Shown in pieces: positions 1 to 8,871 of a stretch of 64,000 nt of DNA. Both the position numbers and the translations under genes were made by a program. The notes beneath the pieces were generated by a model. It had not been told where the DNA came from. It made no database searches and saw only the letters and a program-made list of their open reading frames with translations. Source of the stretch: AC-69 sp963751665 (lineage in GTDB: Bacteria; Actinomycetota; UBA4738; HRBIN12); contig CAVVVF010000001.1 of the NCBI GenBank assembly GCA_963751665.1, positions 310,001 to 374,000 of the forward strand, in the 5' to 3' direction. Position 1 is the stretch's first letter, and each line of letters opens with the position of its first letter.

Positions 1-396
1 ATCGCCGCGGAGGGCCGGGGCGTGCTGCTGTACGTCCGGGGACACGAGGGACGGGCCATCGGCCTCACGCACAAGCTCCGGGCCTACCGGCTCCAGGAGC
101 AGGGACTCGACACGGTGGAGGCGAACGAGGAGCTCGGCTTTGCCCCCGACCCGCGCGACTACGGGATCGGGGCGCAGATCCTTGGAGACCTCGGGGTTCG
201 ATCGATGCGGTTGCTGACCAACAACCCAGCCAAGCGGGCCGGGCTTGAGGGCCATGGGCTCTCGATCGTGGAGCGGGTGCCCCTCCAAACCCGTCCCCGG
301 GCGGAGAACATCGGCTACCTGCGGGCCAAGCGGGAGAAGCTGGGCCATCTGCTCGACCACCTGGATCCCGACGTGATCTCGCTGGAGGAGGGATGA
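1..396 (+). CDS. ribBA: GTP cyclohydrolase II domain, 3' end (RibA/RibBA)
   Basis: Only the last 131 codons are present; the gene enters from the left edge. The domain opens GTP to start riboflavin synthesis. The fragment carries the family signature RGHEGRAIGLTHKLRAY near its residues 13-29, then DTVEAN, DPRDYGIGAQIL and LLTNNPAK, the conserved GTP-binding C-terminal half. It ends at a TGA that overlaps the ATG of ribH by 4 bases, so the two are translationally coupled. In actinobacteria this domain is usually fused to DHBP synthase (RibB), but the N-terminal part lies outside the window, so RibA alone cannot be excluded. Confidence 0.9.
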   Translation: MAAEGRGVLLYVRGHEGRAIGLTHKLRAYRLQEQGLDTVEANEELGFAPDPRDYGIGAQILGDLGVRSMRLLTNNPAKRAGLEGHGLSIVERVPLQTRPRAENIGYLRAKREKLGHLLDHLDPDVISLEEG

Positions 397-884
397 GAGA
401 GCTCCGGGGAGACTTCGCCTCCCGGGGACGGCGGTTCGCCATCGCCGCGTCCCGGTTCAACGAGCTGGTGGTGGGCAAGCTCGTCGAGGGAGCGGTGGAG
501 TGCCTCCGGGCCCACGGGGTGGCCGAGGACGATCTGGACGTGGCCTGGGTCCCCGGCGCGTTCGAGCTGCCGCTCGCGGCTCGCAGGCTCGCCGCGACCG
601 GCACCTACGACGCGGTCGTCTGCCTCGGCGCGGTCATCCGGGGGGAGACGGCGCACTTCGACCACGTGGCCGGCCAGGCGGCGGCGGGCATCCGGGAGGC
701 CGCCGAAGCCACCCGCGTGCCGGTGATCTTCGGCGTCCTCGCCACCGACACGCTCGAGCAGGCGTTGGACCGGGCGGGGGGGAAGCACGGCAACAAGGGC
801 TGGGACGCGGCCATGGCGGCCATGGAGATGGCATCGCTCCTGGAACAGCTCCCCAAGGACGCCGGCCCGACGGGTCGCCCGTGA
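393..884 (+). CDS. ribH: 6,7-dimethyl-8-ribityllumazine synthase
   Basis: RibH condenses 3,4-dihydroxy-2-butanone 4-phosphate with the ribitylaminopyrimidine to make lumazine, the penultimate step of riboflavin synthesis. The 163-residue protein has the usual length. Visible family motifs are SRFNE (residues 20-24), PGAFELP (54-60) and GAVIRGETAHFDHV (79-92), which includes the catalytic His88. The ATG overlaps the upstream gene by 4 bases, and the stop overlaps the GTG of the cupin gene, giving a tight operon. ribE and ribD are not in view. Confidence 0.95.
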   Translation: MRELRGDFASRGRRFAIAASRFNELVVGKLVEGAVECLRAHGVAEDDLDVAWVPGAFELPLAARRLAATGTYDAVVCLGAVIRGETAHFDHVAGQAAAGIREAAEATRVPVIFGVLATDTLEQALDRAGGKHGNKGWDAAMAAMEMASLLEQLPKDAGPTGRP

Positions 885-1231
885 TCATCGACAAGCCCTG
901 GGGCAAGGTCGTGACCTACGCGCTCAACCAGCCTTCCTCCGTACGAGTGATCACGGTGGAGCCGGGGCAGGAGACGAGCGTCCACTACCACCAGATGCGC
1001 GACGAGATGTGGGTGGTCCTGGATCCGGGGCTGACCCTTCAGATCGGCAACCGCGTCGTGGAGGCCAAGCCCGGGGACGAGTTCATGGTGACCGCGGAGA
1101 CCACGCACCGCATCGCCAACGCGAACGAGGCCAAGGGCCGGGTGTTGGAGATCGCCTACGGCTACACCGACGAGTCGGACACCCAGCGGCTGGAGGACGC
1201 CTACGGCAGGCCCCTGGACCCGGACTGGTGA
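881..1231 (+). CDS. Small single-domain cupin protein
   Basis: A 116-residue cupin resembling the C-terminal cupin of mannose-6-phosphate isomerase/mannose-1-phosphate guanylyltransferase. The metal-binding motif is present: His35, His37 and Glu42 in VHYHQMRDEMW, and His76 in TTHRI. Cupins of this group bind a divalent metal and often a sugar phosphate, but the substrate here cannot be told. The GTG start overlaps the ribH stop (GTGA), so it is the last gene of the riboflavin operon. Whether it acts in flavin metabolism is inference from position only. Confidence 0.8.
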   Translation: MIIDKPWGKVVTYALNQPSSVRVITVEPGQETSVHYHQMRDEMWVVLDPGLTLQIGNRVVEAKPGDEFMVTAETTHRIANANEAKGRVLEIAYGYTDESDTQRLEDAYGRPLDPDW

Positions 1232-1302
1232 AGCTGCGGACCGCATTGTCCGGCGGGTGAGCGCGTGCTACATTCGCGCGGTTTCACGGACAGGAGGTCG
1301 GG

Positions 1303-1509
1303 TTGGCCACGCAGGGGACGGTCAAGTGGTTCAGCAACGAGAAGGGCTACGGGTTCATCTCTCGCGCAGACGGGGAGGACGTCTTCGTCCACTTCAGCGC
1401 GATCCAGGGCGAGGGGTTCAAGACCCTCACCGAGGGCCAGGAGGTCGAGTTCGACATCGTCGACGGCCCCAAGGGCCAGCAGGCCGCCAACGTCCGGCCC
1501 GTCGGCTGA
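1303..1509 (+). CDS. Cold-shock protein, CspA family
   Basis: A 68-residue cold-shock domain protein that binds single-stranded RNA/DNA as an RNA chaperone in the cytoplasm. It shows both RNA-binding motifs: RNP1 KGYGFI (residues 14-19) and RNP2 VFVHF (27-31), with GTVKWF at the N-terminus. The start is a TTG preceded by a strong AGGAGG at 1292-1297 with 5 bases of spacing, which decides the start. It is monocistronic, with the infC promoter directly downstream. Confidence 0.95.
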   Translation: MATQGTVKWFSNEKGYGFISRADGEDVFVHFSAIQGEGFKTLTEGQEVEFDIVDGPKGQQAANVRPVG

Positions 1510-1527
1510 TCGCCCCCTCCCGGACCG

Positions 1528-1556
1528 TCGACAGTGTCAGTGCCTATCCCTATACT
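1528..1556 (+). promoter_or_regulatory. Promoter of the infC-rpmI-rplT operon
   Basis: A -35 hexamer TCGACA (1528-1533), a 17-base spacer and a -10 hexamer TATACT (1551-1556) match the housekeeping sigma consensus at 5 of 6 positions each. It lies in the gap after the cold-shock gene and implies a leader of about 65 bases before infC, the place where IF3/L20 operons are often autoregulated. Confidence 0.7.
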
Positions 1557-1627
1557 CGGCGGGAAGGTTCAGCGTGCTCCAGCAAGGCACCGGCTGCCAG
1601 TCGGTGCTTTCGTTTCGGTAGGAGGTG

Positions 1628-2288
1628 ATGCGGGGTCTCCACTGATCCGCGCATAAACGACAGGATCCGGTCTCCCCAGGTCCGCCTGGTGGGACCCGAC
1701 GGGGCGCAGATCGGGATCGTCTCGACCCAGGACGCGCTCCGCCAAGCTCAGGAGCAGGATCTCGATCTGGTCGAGGTGGCGCCGCAGGCAAGCCCTCCGG
1801 TCGCAAGGATCATGGACTACGGCAAGTACAAGTACGAGCGGGACATCCGGATGAAGGAAGCCCGCAAGAAGCAGGCCAGGGTCGAGGTCAAGGAGATCAA
1901 GTTCCGCCCCAAGATCGATCCCCACGACTACGCCACCAAGAAGGGGCACGTGGAGCGGTTCCTGCGGGCGGGCGCGCGGGTCAAGGTGACCATCATGTTC
2001 CGGGGCCGCGAGATGGCGCACACCGAGCTTGGTCGTCGGATCCTGGACCGGTTGGTGAACGACCTTGAGGGGCTGGCGGTGGTGGAGACCACCCCCAAGC
2101 AGGACGGCCGGAACATGGTGATGGTGATCGCGCCGACCAAGAAACAGGTCGCGGCGGCCAGGGCCGAGCAGCCCCGGCCCAAGGAGCCCCGGGCGGAGCA
2201 GCCGGAGGCCGAGGAACGCAGGGCGGAGCAGCCGGAGGCCGAGCCGGCGAAGGCCGAGCCGGCCGCGTCCACGACGGAACAGGGATAG
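1628..2288 (+). CDS. infC: Translation initiation factor IF-3
   Basis: IF-3 keeps 30S subunits dissociated and checks start-codon pairing. The IF3 N-domain (RINDRIRSPQVRLV, then DALRQAQEQDLDLVEVAP) and C-domain (KEIKFRPKIDPHDY, KVTIMFRGRE) are complete. An extra C-terminal tail rich in Glu, Ala, Pro and Lys contains repeated RAEQPEAEE-like units. The start is a problem: no ATG/GTG lies in frame after the in-frame TGA at 1626-1628. ATG 1628, only two bases behind an AGGAGGTG box, connects to the IF3 frame only if one base near 1640 is removed. Either a consensus insertion or a non-canonical start (known for infC in other bacteria) is possible. Confidence 0.88.
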
Positions 2289-2293
2289 AGGAC

Positions 2294-2485
2294 ATGCCGA
2301 AGATGAAGACGCACCGCGGCGCGGCCAAGCGGTTCCGGATCACACGGACCGGGAAGGTGCTCCACGGTAAGGCCACCGGCAACCACATGCTTACCAAGAA
2401 GACGGGTAGTCGCCGCCGGCGCGTCGAGGGCATGGCCGAGGTCAGGGCGGAGCGGCGAACAATCCGGCGCCTGCTGGGGGCATGA
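2294..2485 (+). CDS. rpmI: 50S ribosomal protein L35 (bL35)
   Basis: A 63-residue basic ribosomal protein with the family start MPKMKTHRGAAKRFRITRTG and the KKTGSRRRR segment. It lies 5 bases after infC and 4 bases before rplT in the standard infC-rpmI-rplT order, so the call is firm. A purine-rich AGAGGA stands just before the ATG. Confidence 0.97.
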   Translation: MPKMKTHRGAAKRFRITRTGKVLHGKATGNHMLTKKTGSRRRRVEGMAEVRAERRTIRRLLGA

Positions 2486-2489
2486 GTCT

Positions 2490-2870
2490 ATGGCCAGGGT
2501 GAAACGTGCCGTCCATGCCAGGAAGAAGCGCCGGGAGATCCTGGAACAGGCCAAGGGCTACTACGGCGCCCGTCACCGCCGGATGCGGATGGCCAAGGAG
2601 CAGCTCCTTCATTCCGGCGTCTACGCCTATCGCGACCGCCGGGACCGCAAGGGCCAGTTCCGCCGGCTGTGGATCACCCGGATCGGGGCGGGCGCTCGTC
2701 AGAACGGCCTGTCCTACTCGCAGCTCATGAACGGGCTGTCCCGGGCGGGCGCCGAGCTCGATCGAAAGGTCCTTGCCGATCTTGCCGTGAACGACCCCGC
2801 GGCGTTCGCCAGCCTCGTCGAGGCGGCCCGGCAGGCGCTCGGGCCCGAGCCCGGCCGCGCGGGCGGCTAG
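2490..2870 (+). CDS. rplT: 50S ribosomal protein L20 (bL20)
   Basis: A 126-residue large-subunit assembly protein. It shows the family start MARVKRAVHARKKRREIL, the AKGYYGAR and RDRRDRKGQFRRLWI motifs and the C-terminal GLSYSQLMNGL segment. It is slightly longer than typical because of a C-terminal extension. The stop codon TAG lies in the centre of a perfect palindrome (2861-2876), so translation end and transcription termination appear to coincide. Confidence 0.97.
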   Translation: MARVKRAVHARKKRREILEQAKGYYGARHRRMRMAKEQLLHSGVYAYRDRRDRKGQFRRLWITRIGAGARQNGLSYSQLMNGLSRAGAELDRKVLADLAVNDPAAFASLVEAARQALGPEPGRAGG

Positions 2871-2876
2871 CCGCCC
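2861..2876 (+). terminator. GC-rich palindrome at the end of rplT
   Basis: GGGCGGCTAGCCGCCC is a perfect 16-base palindrome containing the rplT stop codon. There is no U-tract, so it may be an attenuating hairpin rather than a classic intrinsic terminator. A -10-like TACAAT follows at 2882-2887 and could start the next transcript. Confidence 0.5.
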
Positions 2877-2926
2877 GACCCTACAATCCCCCCGACGGAA
2901 CCGGCCGGGCCGGACCAGGGGGGACC

Positions 2927-4375
2927 GTGATCACCTCGCTCAAGAACCCGAACGTCGCCGCGGCCGCCAGGCTGAAGAACCGTTCGTTCCGCGAGACGTA
3001 CGGGCGGTTCCTGGTCGAAGGCCCCCAGGGCGTACGCGAGGCCCTGGGCTCGGGTGCCGTCGTCGACGTCCTGTTCCACTCGAGTCCCCCGGACGACCTG
3101 GTCGAGGCGGCCCGACGGGCAGGGGTCGAGACCGTCCACGTGAGCGAGGAGGTCATGTCCAGGCTGACCTCCACGGTCACGCCGCAGGGAGTCCTCGCCG
3201 TCGTGCGGTTCGTCCACGTCGGGCTGGAAGCGCTTTCACCGGAGCCGGCGTGCGTCGCGATCCTTCATTCGGTCCGCGATCCCGGCAACGCCGGCACCGT
3301 GATGCGCTCCGCCGATGCCGCGGGGGCCGATGGGGTCGTCTTCTCCACGGACTCGGTGGACGTCTACAACCCCAAGACGGTCCGGGCTTCCGCGGGCTCG
3401 CTGTTCCACCTGCCGGTCGTGCGGGGAACCGAGACGGCCGAGGCCCTCGAGGCCCTGCGATCCCAGGGCTGCCGGGTCTACGCCATGGACGCCGGGGGCG
3501 ATGCGGACCTGTACGAGCTCGACCTCACCCTGCCCACGACGTTCCTGTTCGGAAACGAGGCATGGGGACTGCCCTCGGAGGTGGCCTCCCTGGCCGACGC
3601 CACCGTTCGCGTGCCCATCCGAGGGCGTGCCGAGTCCTTGAACCTGGCTGCCGCCGCCACCGTGTGCCTCTTCGAATGGGCCCGCCAGCTTCGAGATGGA
3701 CGTCGCGTCGCGCTGGAGTCGGTCATCGCATCGGCGGCGCACGACATCCGCTCGCCGCTCACCGCCATGAAGGGGTTCGGCTACGCGCTCTCCACACGGT
3801 GGGAGCAGATGGCGGAGGAGGACCGGACGCTGATGCTCCGGGGCATCGTCTACGACACCGACCGCCTCAACATGATCGTCCGCCAGCTGGTCGACGCCGC
3901 GCGGGTGGTGGCGGGGGCGCTCGAGCTGTTCCCCGAGCGCGTGGACGTGCGGGCCTTGGTCGAAAAGGTGGCCCAGTCCGCCGCGCGTGACCCCGATCGC
4001 CCGCCGGTCGTGTGGGGGGGCCCGGACCGACCCGTCGCATTCCTGGACCCCGAGCGCTTGCAGCTCGTCCTGGAGGCCTTCGTGGAGGCGGAGGTGTGGT
4101 GGGCGGGCCAGGGCCCCATCCGCGTCACCGCTCATAGGACCGATGGACGGCTCGTGCTGGAGGCCTTCCGCACGGGGACCGAGCTCACTCCGGAAGGGGC
4201 GGTCGCGCTGTTCGAACCCCGGGCCCCCGGCACGGGGGCCGGAAGCAAGATCGGGCTGTTCGTGGCCCACGGCGTCGCCGAGGCCCAGGGCGGCACGGTG
4301 GCCGTGGAGGTCGCCGACGGAGGTCTGCGGTTCCGCCTCGACGTGCCGGCGGGGGAAGGCGAACGAGCGGTCTGA
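2927..4375 (+). CDS. SpoU/TrmH-family rRNA methyltransferase fused to a degenerate histidine-kinase module
   Basis: One uninterrupted 482-residue frame. Residues 1-252 are a TrmH/SpoU 2'-O-ribose methyltransferase: an N-terminal RNA-binding segment (SLKNPNV), motif 1 DPGNAGTVMRSADAAGA (118-134), motif 2 LFGNEAWGL (207-215) and motif 3 ESLNLAAA (236-243). Residues about 257-482 look like a soluble sensor kinase. A HisKA-type H-box HDIRSPL (His272) is followed by a helical pair and an ATPase-like domain. The N-box asparagines and the G1 DxGxG are missing (VEAEVWW, RTGTEL), while a G2-like GSKIGLFVAHGVAEAQGG remains, so ATP binding is doubtful. There is no membrane segment and no response regulator nearby. 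The GTG start follows an AGGGGGG box. rRNA methylation is inferred from family and from the position beside rplT and pheS. Confidence 0.8.
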   Translation: MITSLKNPNVAAAARLKNRSFRETYGRFLVEGPQGVREALGSGAVVDVLFHSSPPDDLVEAARRAGVETVHVSEEVMSRLTSTVTPQGVLAVVRFVHVGLEALSPEPACVAILHSVRDPGNAGTVMRSADAAGADGVVFSTDSVDVYNPKTVRASAGSLFHLPVVRGTETAEALEALRSQGCRVYAMDAGGDADLYELDLTLPTTFLFGNEAWGLPSEVASLADATVRVPIRGRAESLNLAAAATVCLFEWARQLRDGRRVALESVIASAAHDIRSPLTAMKGFGYALSTRWEQMAEEDRTLMLRGIVYDTDRLNMIVRQLVDAARVVAGALELFPERVDVRALVEKVAQSAARDPDRPPVVWGGPDRPVAFLDPERLQLVLEAFVEAEVWWAGQGPIRVTAHRTDGRLVLEAFRTGTELTPEGAVALFEPRAPGTGAGSKIGLFVAHGVAEAQGGTVAVEVADGGLRFRLDVPAGEGERAV

Positions 4376-4404
4376 GCAGGGGCCCTTGCTAGACTCAGGC
4401 ACCC

Positions 4405-5454
4405 ATGGACCCCCAGGAAGCTCGGCGCATCCTCGACGAGGAACGCGAGCGTGGCCTGTCGATGATCGCGAGCGCGGACTCGTCGGAGGCGCTCGAGGCC
4501 GCCAAGGTGGGGGTCCTCGGACGAAAGTCCGCCTTCAGCCAGGTCCAACGTTCGCTGGGATCGTTCGGCCCGGAGGACCGCAAGCGCCTGGGGATGGCGG
4601 CGAACGAGCTGCGCGACGACCTGCAGGCGGCTCTCGTCGAACGAAGACGCGCGCTGGCCGGGGCGGACGAGGCTCGCCTGCTCGAGGCCGATCGGATCGA
4701 CGTCACGCTTCCCGGCCGCAGGCTGCGGACGGGATCATTGCATCCCCTCACCCTCGTCGAGGACGAGATCGTCGGCATCTTCACGCGCATGGGCTACCGG
4801 GTGCAGGAAGGCCCGGAGATCGAGGACGACTGGCACAACTTCGAGGCGCTCAACATCCCGCCCGACCATCCCGCCCGGACCATGAAGGACTCGCTGTACG
4901 TCGACATCCCCGGGTTGCTCCTTCGCACCGAGACCTCCGCCGTACAGATCCGGACCATGGAGTCACAGGAGCCGCCGGTGTACATCGTCGCGCCCGGGCG
5001 CACGTACCGGCGCGAGGCCGTGGACGCCACCCACCTCTCCGTGTTCCACCAGGTCGAGGGGTTGGCCGTGGACGGGGGGATCTCGTTCGCCGATCTCAAG
5101 GGGACACTCGAGACGTTCGCCCGCGCGCTGTTCGGCCCGGACCGCAGGATCCGGATGAACCCCGACTACTTCCCGTTCGTCGAGCCCGGCTGCCAGGTGG
5201 CCGTGTCGTGCTTCAAGTGCGACGGTACCGGCTGCGCGCTGTGCGGCAACGGCTGGATCGAGCTGCTGGGGGCCGGCATGGTGCACCCCAAGGTCCTGGA
5301 GAACTGCGGGATCGATCCCGAGCGGTACACGGGGTTCGCCTTCGGTCTCGGGGTCGAGCGGGTGGCCATGGTGCGCTACGGCGTCTCCGACATGCGGCTG
5401 TTCGTGGAGGGCGACGTCCGGTTCCTCCAGCAGTTCCAGGGGGCGGGGGTATGA
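4405..5454 (+). CDS. pheS: Phenylalanine--tRNA ligase alpha subunit
   Basis: A 349-residue catalytic subunit of the (alpha-beta)2 PheRS. It has an N-terminal coiled-coil arm (residues 1-90) followed by the class II core. Visible are RTYRREAVDATHLSVFHQVEG (motif 2), the cysteine-bearing CFKCDGTGCALCGNGWIELLG segment and the motif 3 region FAFGLGVERVAMVRYG. TAGACT at 4390-4395, nine bases before the ATG, with no Shine-Dalgarno, points to a leaderless or nearly leaderless transcript. pheT follows 34 bases downstream. Confidence 0.97.
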   Translation: MDPQEARRILDEERERGLSMIASADSSEALEAAKVGVLGRKSAFSQVQRSLGSFGPEDRKRLGMAANELRDDLQAALVERRRALAGADEARLLEADRIDVTLPGRRLRTGSLHPLTLVEDEIVGIFTRMGYRVQEGPEIEDDWHNFEALNIPPDHPARTMKDSLYVDIPGLLLRTETSAVQIRTMESQEPPVYIVAPGRTYRREAVDATHLSVFHQVEGLAVDGGISFADLKGTLETFARALFGPDRRIRMNPDYFPFVEPGCQVAVSCFKCDGTGCALCGNGWIELLGAGMVHPKVLENCGIDPERYTGFAFGLGVERVAMVRYGVSDMRLFVEGDVRFLQQFQGAGV

Positions 5455-5488
5455 GCTCGAAGGGCTCGGGCGGGCGGGCGAAGGACAG

Positions 5489-7868
5489 GTGAAGGTCGTC
5501 GTCTCCTGGTTGAAGGAGTACTGCCCCACCGACCTGTCCTCGCGAGGAGCTGGCCGAGCTCCTCACGTCCAAGGGCGCCGAGGTGGAGGAGATCGAGCGG
5601 CCCTGGGAGCGGCTGAACGGCGTGGTGGTGGCCCGGGTCCTTGAGGTACGGGACCACCCGAGCTCCGACACGCTGTGCTTGGCCCGGGTGTCGACCGGCG
5701 ACGCGGAGCGCGAGGTGGTCGTGGGCGTCCGCAACATGAAGGCCGGCGACCTGGTGCCCCTGGCCGGGCCGGGCGCCACCGTGCCGGCGCTGCCCGAGCC
5801 GCTCTCGGCCCGGAAGATCCGCGGTGTCGTGTCCGACGGCATGCTGTGTTCCCCGTGGGAGCTCGGCATCACGACCGAGCACACCGGAATCCTGGTCATC
5901 CCCGACAACCTCCAGCCGGGGACGGACTTCAAGCAGGCATACGACCTGGACGACTCCGTGTTCGACATCGAGGTCACGCCGAACCGTCCGGACTTCCTCT
6001 CGGTCATCGGGATCGCGCGGGAGGTGGCGGCGGCCACGGGGGCCCCCCTAACGATGCCGGACGTCGCCGTCGAGGAGGACGACGAGAAGGCGGACGAGGT
6101 GGCCACGGTCGAGATCCTCGATCTCGAACGATGCCCCAGGTACCTGGCCCGCATCGTTCGCGGCATCGGCCATGCGCCGTCGCCCATCCGTGTGCAGGCC
6201 CGGCTCACCGCGTCCGGGATGCGCCCCCTCTCGGCGGCCGTGGACGCCACCAACTACGCGATGCTCGAGATCGGGCAGCCGCTGCATCCCTTCGACCTTG
6301 CACGGCTGAAGGGCCCGGGCATCGTCATCCGGCGGGCGAAGGACGGGGAGCGGGTCGTGACCCTGGACGGCGTGGAGCGGGTGTTCACCTCCGACGATCT
6401 GCTGATCTGCGACACGGAGCGCCCGGTCGCGGTGGCCGGCGTGATGGGCGGGGCGGTGGCCGAGATGACGGAGTCGACGGCCGACGTCCTGTTGGAGAGC
6501 GCGTGGTTCGAGCGCGGCGGGATCCAGCGGACCCGCAGGCGGATCGGACTGTCCACCGAGGCGTCGATGCGGTTCGAGCGCGGCACGGACCCCGAGGCGG
6601 TGCCCCTCGGGGCCGACCGGGCCTGCCGGCTGATGGCCGAGTGGTGCGGGGGACGCGTCCTTGCGGGGTCCGTCGAGGCCGGGGGCGCGCCGGAGCGCCG
6701 GCGCGTGTCGATGCGTCCCTCTCGGGCCTCGTTGGTGATCGGCTATCCGGTCTCGGCCGCCGACGCCGCCCAGGCCCTCGATCGCCTGGGTATGGCCTGC
6801 GAGGTGCAGGACGCGGACCTGGTCACCGTGGAGGTCCCGGGGTACCGGGTCGACATCGAGCGGGAGGTCGACCTCATCGAGGAGGTCGTCCGGGTCCAGG
6901 GCTACGATCGCGTGGGCTCGACGGTTCCGCCGGTCCGCCAGGTGGGCGGCGTTCCCCCCGCGTACGAGTTCCGGGCCGTGCTCCAAGGTTCGCTCCGCCG
7001 GGCCGGCATCCGGGAGGTCCGCCTGCTTTCGTTCGCGTCACAGGAGGACCTCGAGATCGCCGGGGACCACGATGCCATCCGGATCACCAACCCTCTCCAG
7101 GCCGACGAGGCGTTCCTTCGGACCCGGCTCCTGCCCGGCCTGCTCCGGGCGGTTCAGCGCAACGTGTACCGACACGTGCGCGGCGTGGCACTGTTCGAGG
7201 TGGGGACGGTGTTCCGGATGAAGGACGGCGGGGCCGACGAGCGGCCCTCGGTCGCGTTCGCCATGACCGGCCCGGCCTCCCAGACGTGGGCGGAGCCGGC
7301 GCGGTCGCTCGACTTCTTCGACGCGAAGGGCGTCGTGGAGGCCCTCCTCGAGGACGCCGGGGTCCGGGACTGGTCGGTGGGACCGCCGGCCGGGTGGCCG
7401 TTCCACCCGAGCCGGTCGGCCGCGATCCTTGCCGGCCAGGATGGTCTCGGCGTGATGGGCGAGATCCATCCGAGCCTGGTGGAGCGGCTGGACCTCGGTG
7501 GCCGCGTGGCGGCCGCCGAGGTCGACGTGCAGGCCCTGATGGCCCACGCCTCCTCGGAGATCGAGGTCCGCGACGTCCCGCGGTTCCCGCCGGTCCGTCG
7601 CGACCTCGCCTTCGTGCTGGATGCGGCCACCCCCGCTGCCGCCGTGCAGGCCGCGCTTCTGGACGCGGGCGGCGACCTGGTCGAGACCTGCCTGCTGTTC
7701 GACGTCTTCTCCGGACCGCCGCTCCCCGAGGGCAAGAAGAGCCTCGCGTTCTCCATGGACTTGCGAGCGCACGACCGCACGCTCACCGACGAGGAGGCCG
7801 ACGCCGTGGTGCAAAGGATCGCCGAGCGGCTGGCAGCCGAGTTCGGCGCCGAGCTCCGCGCCGGCTGA
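5489..7868 (+). CDS. pheT: Phenylalanine--tRNA ligase beta subunit (one frameshift)
   Basis: Beta subunit of PheRS, about 792 residues after correction. It reads MKVVVSWLKEYCP from GTG 5489, then one extra base near 5543 moves it into the frame that stays open to 7868. Domains in order: N-terminal segment, EMAP-like tRNA-binding OB fold (VARVLEVRDHPSSDTL), B3/B4 editing domain (EVTPNRPDFLSVIGIAREVAA onward), B5 domain (VPGYRVDIEREVDLIEEVVRVQGYD), a catalytic-like core, and the C-terminal anticodon-binding FDX-ACB domain (PRFPPVRRDLAFVL). It pairs with pheS directly upstream. Confidence 0.95.
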
Positions 7869-7921
7869 GGAGCGACGGGCCTCGTTCGCGGCGCCGGAGG
7901 ACCCTCGATAGACTGCCGCCG

Positions 7922-8843
7922 ATGAAACGGGACTACTTGTCCGTCGACGACCTCACCCAGGACGAGCTCATCGCCCTCCTCGACCTCGCCGCCAAGGTGA
8001 AGGCCGAGCCGGAGGGCTACGCCGGACGCCTCCACGGCCGGGCCGTGGCCATGGTCTTCGAGAAGCCGTCGACCCGCACCCGCGTCTCGTTCGAGGTGGC
8101 CGCGGCCTCCGCCGGAGCTCATCCGGTCGCGCTGTCCTCCGCTGAGCTCCAGCTCGGCCGGGGAGAGACCATCGAGGACACCGGGCGGGTGCTCTCCCGT
8201 TACGTGGACGCCGTCGTCCTTCGCACGTTCGAGCAGGAGAGGCTCGAGCTGCTGGCGGGGGCGTCCTCCGTGCCGGTCATCAACGCGCTCTCGGACTTCG
8301 AGCATCCATGCCAGTGCCTGGCCGATCTGCTGACCGTTCGTGAGATCAAGGGGGACCTCAAGGGTCGGACCCTCGTGTACCTGGGCGACGGCAACAACGT
8401 GACCCATTCGCTGCTGCTCGGCTGCGCGAAGACCGGGATGCGGATCCGGGTGGCCACCCCTCCCGGCTTCGAGCCCATCCCCCAGGTCGTGCATCGGGCC
8501 CGCGAGATCGCGGCGCAGACCGGCGGCGCGGTCGAGGTCCTTCACGACCCCGCGGACGCGTGCCAGGGGGCCGACGTGCTGTACACGGACGTGTGGGCCA
8601 GCATGGGACAGGAGGGCGAGGCCGACGAGCGGGCGCTAGTGTTCCTGGCGTACCAGCTGAACGAACGGATGGTGGAGCTTCGCGGCCCCCGACGTCACCG
8701 TCCTTCACTGCCTGCCGGCCCATCGGGGGCAGGAGATCACCGACGAGGTCATCGACGGACCCCACTCCGCGGTGTGGGATCAGGCCGAGAACCGGATGCA
8801 CACGCAGAAGGCGCTGCTGCTCTGGCTCCTCGGTGTAGCCTGA
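7922..8843 (+). CDS. argF: Ornithine carbamoyltransferase (one frameshift)
   Basis: ArgF makes citrulline from ornithine and carbamoyl phosphate. The 306-residue product (after one base is removed near 8686) shows the carbamoyl-phosphate site STRTR (residues 50-54), HPCQ (129-132), the ornithine-loop region YTDVWASMGQE and, after the shift, HCLPAHRG. TAGACT at 7909-7914 ends 7 bases before the ATG, so the start codon is itself the likely transcription start. No other arg genes are adjacent. The near-identical aspartate transcarbamylase is ruled out by HCLP and the SMG loop. Confidence 0.95.
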
Positions 8844-8871
8844 TCCCGCGCCAGGAAGGATCGCCAAGAGC

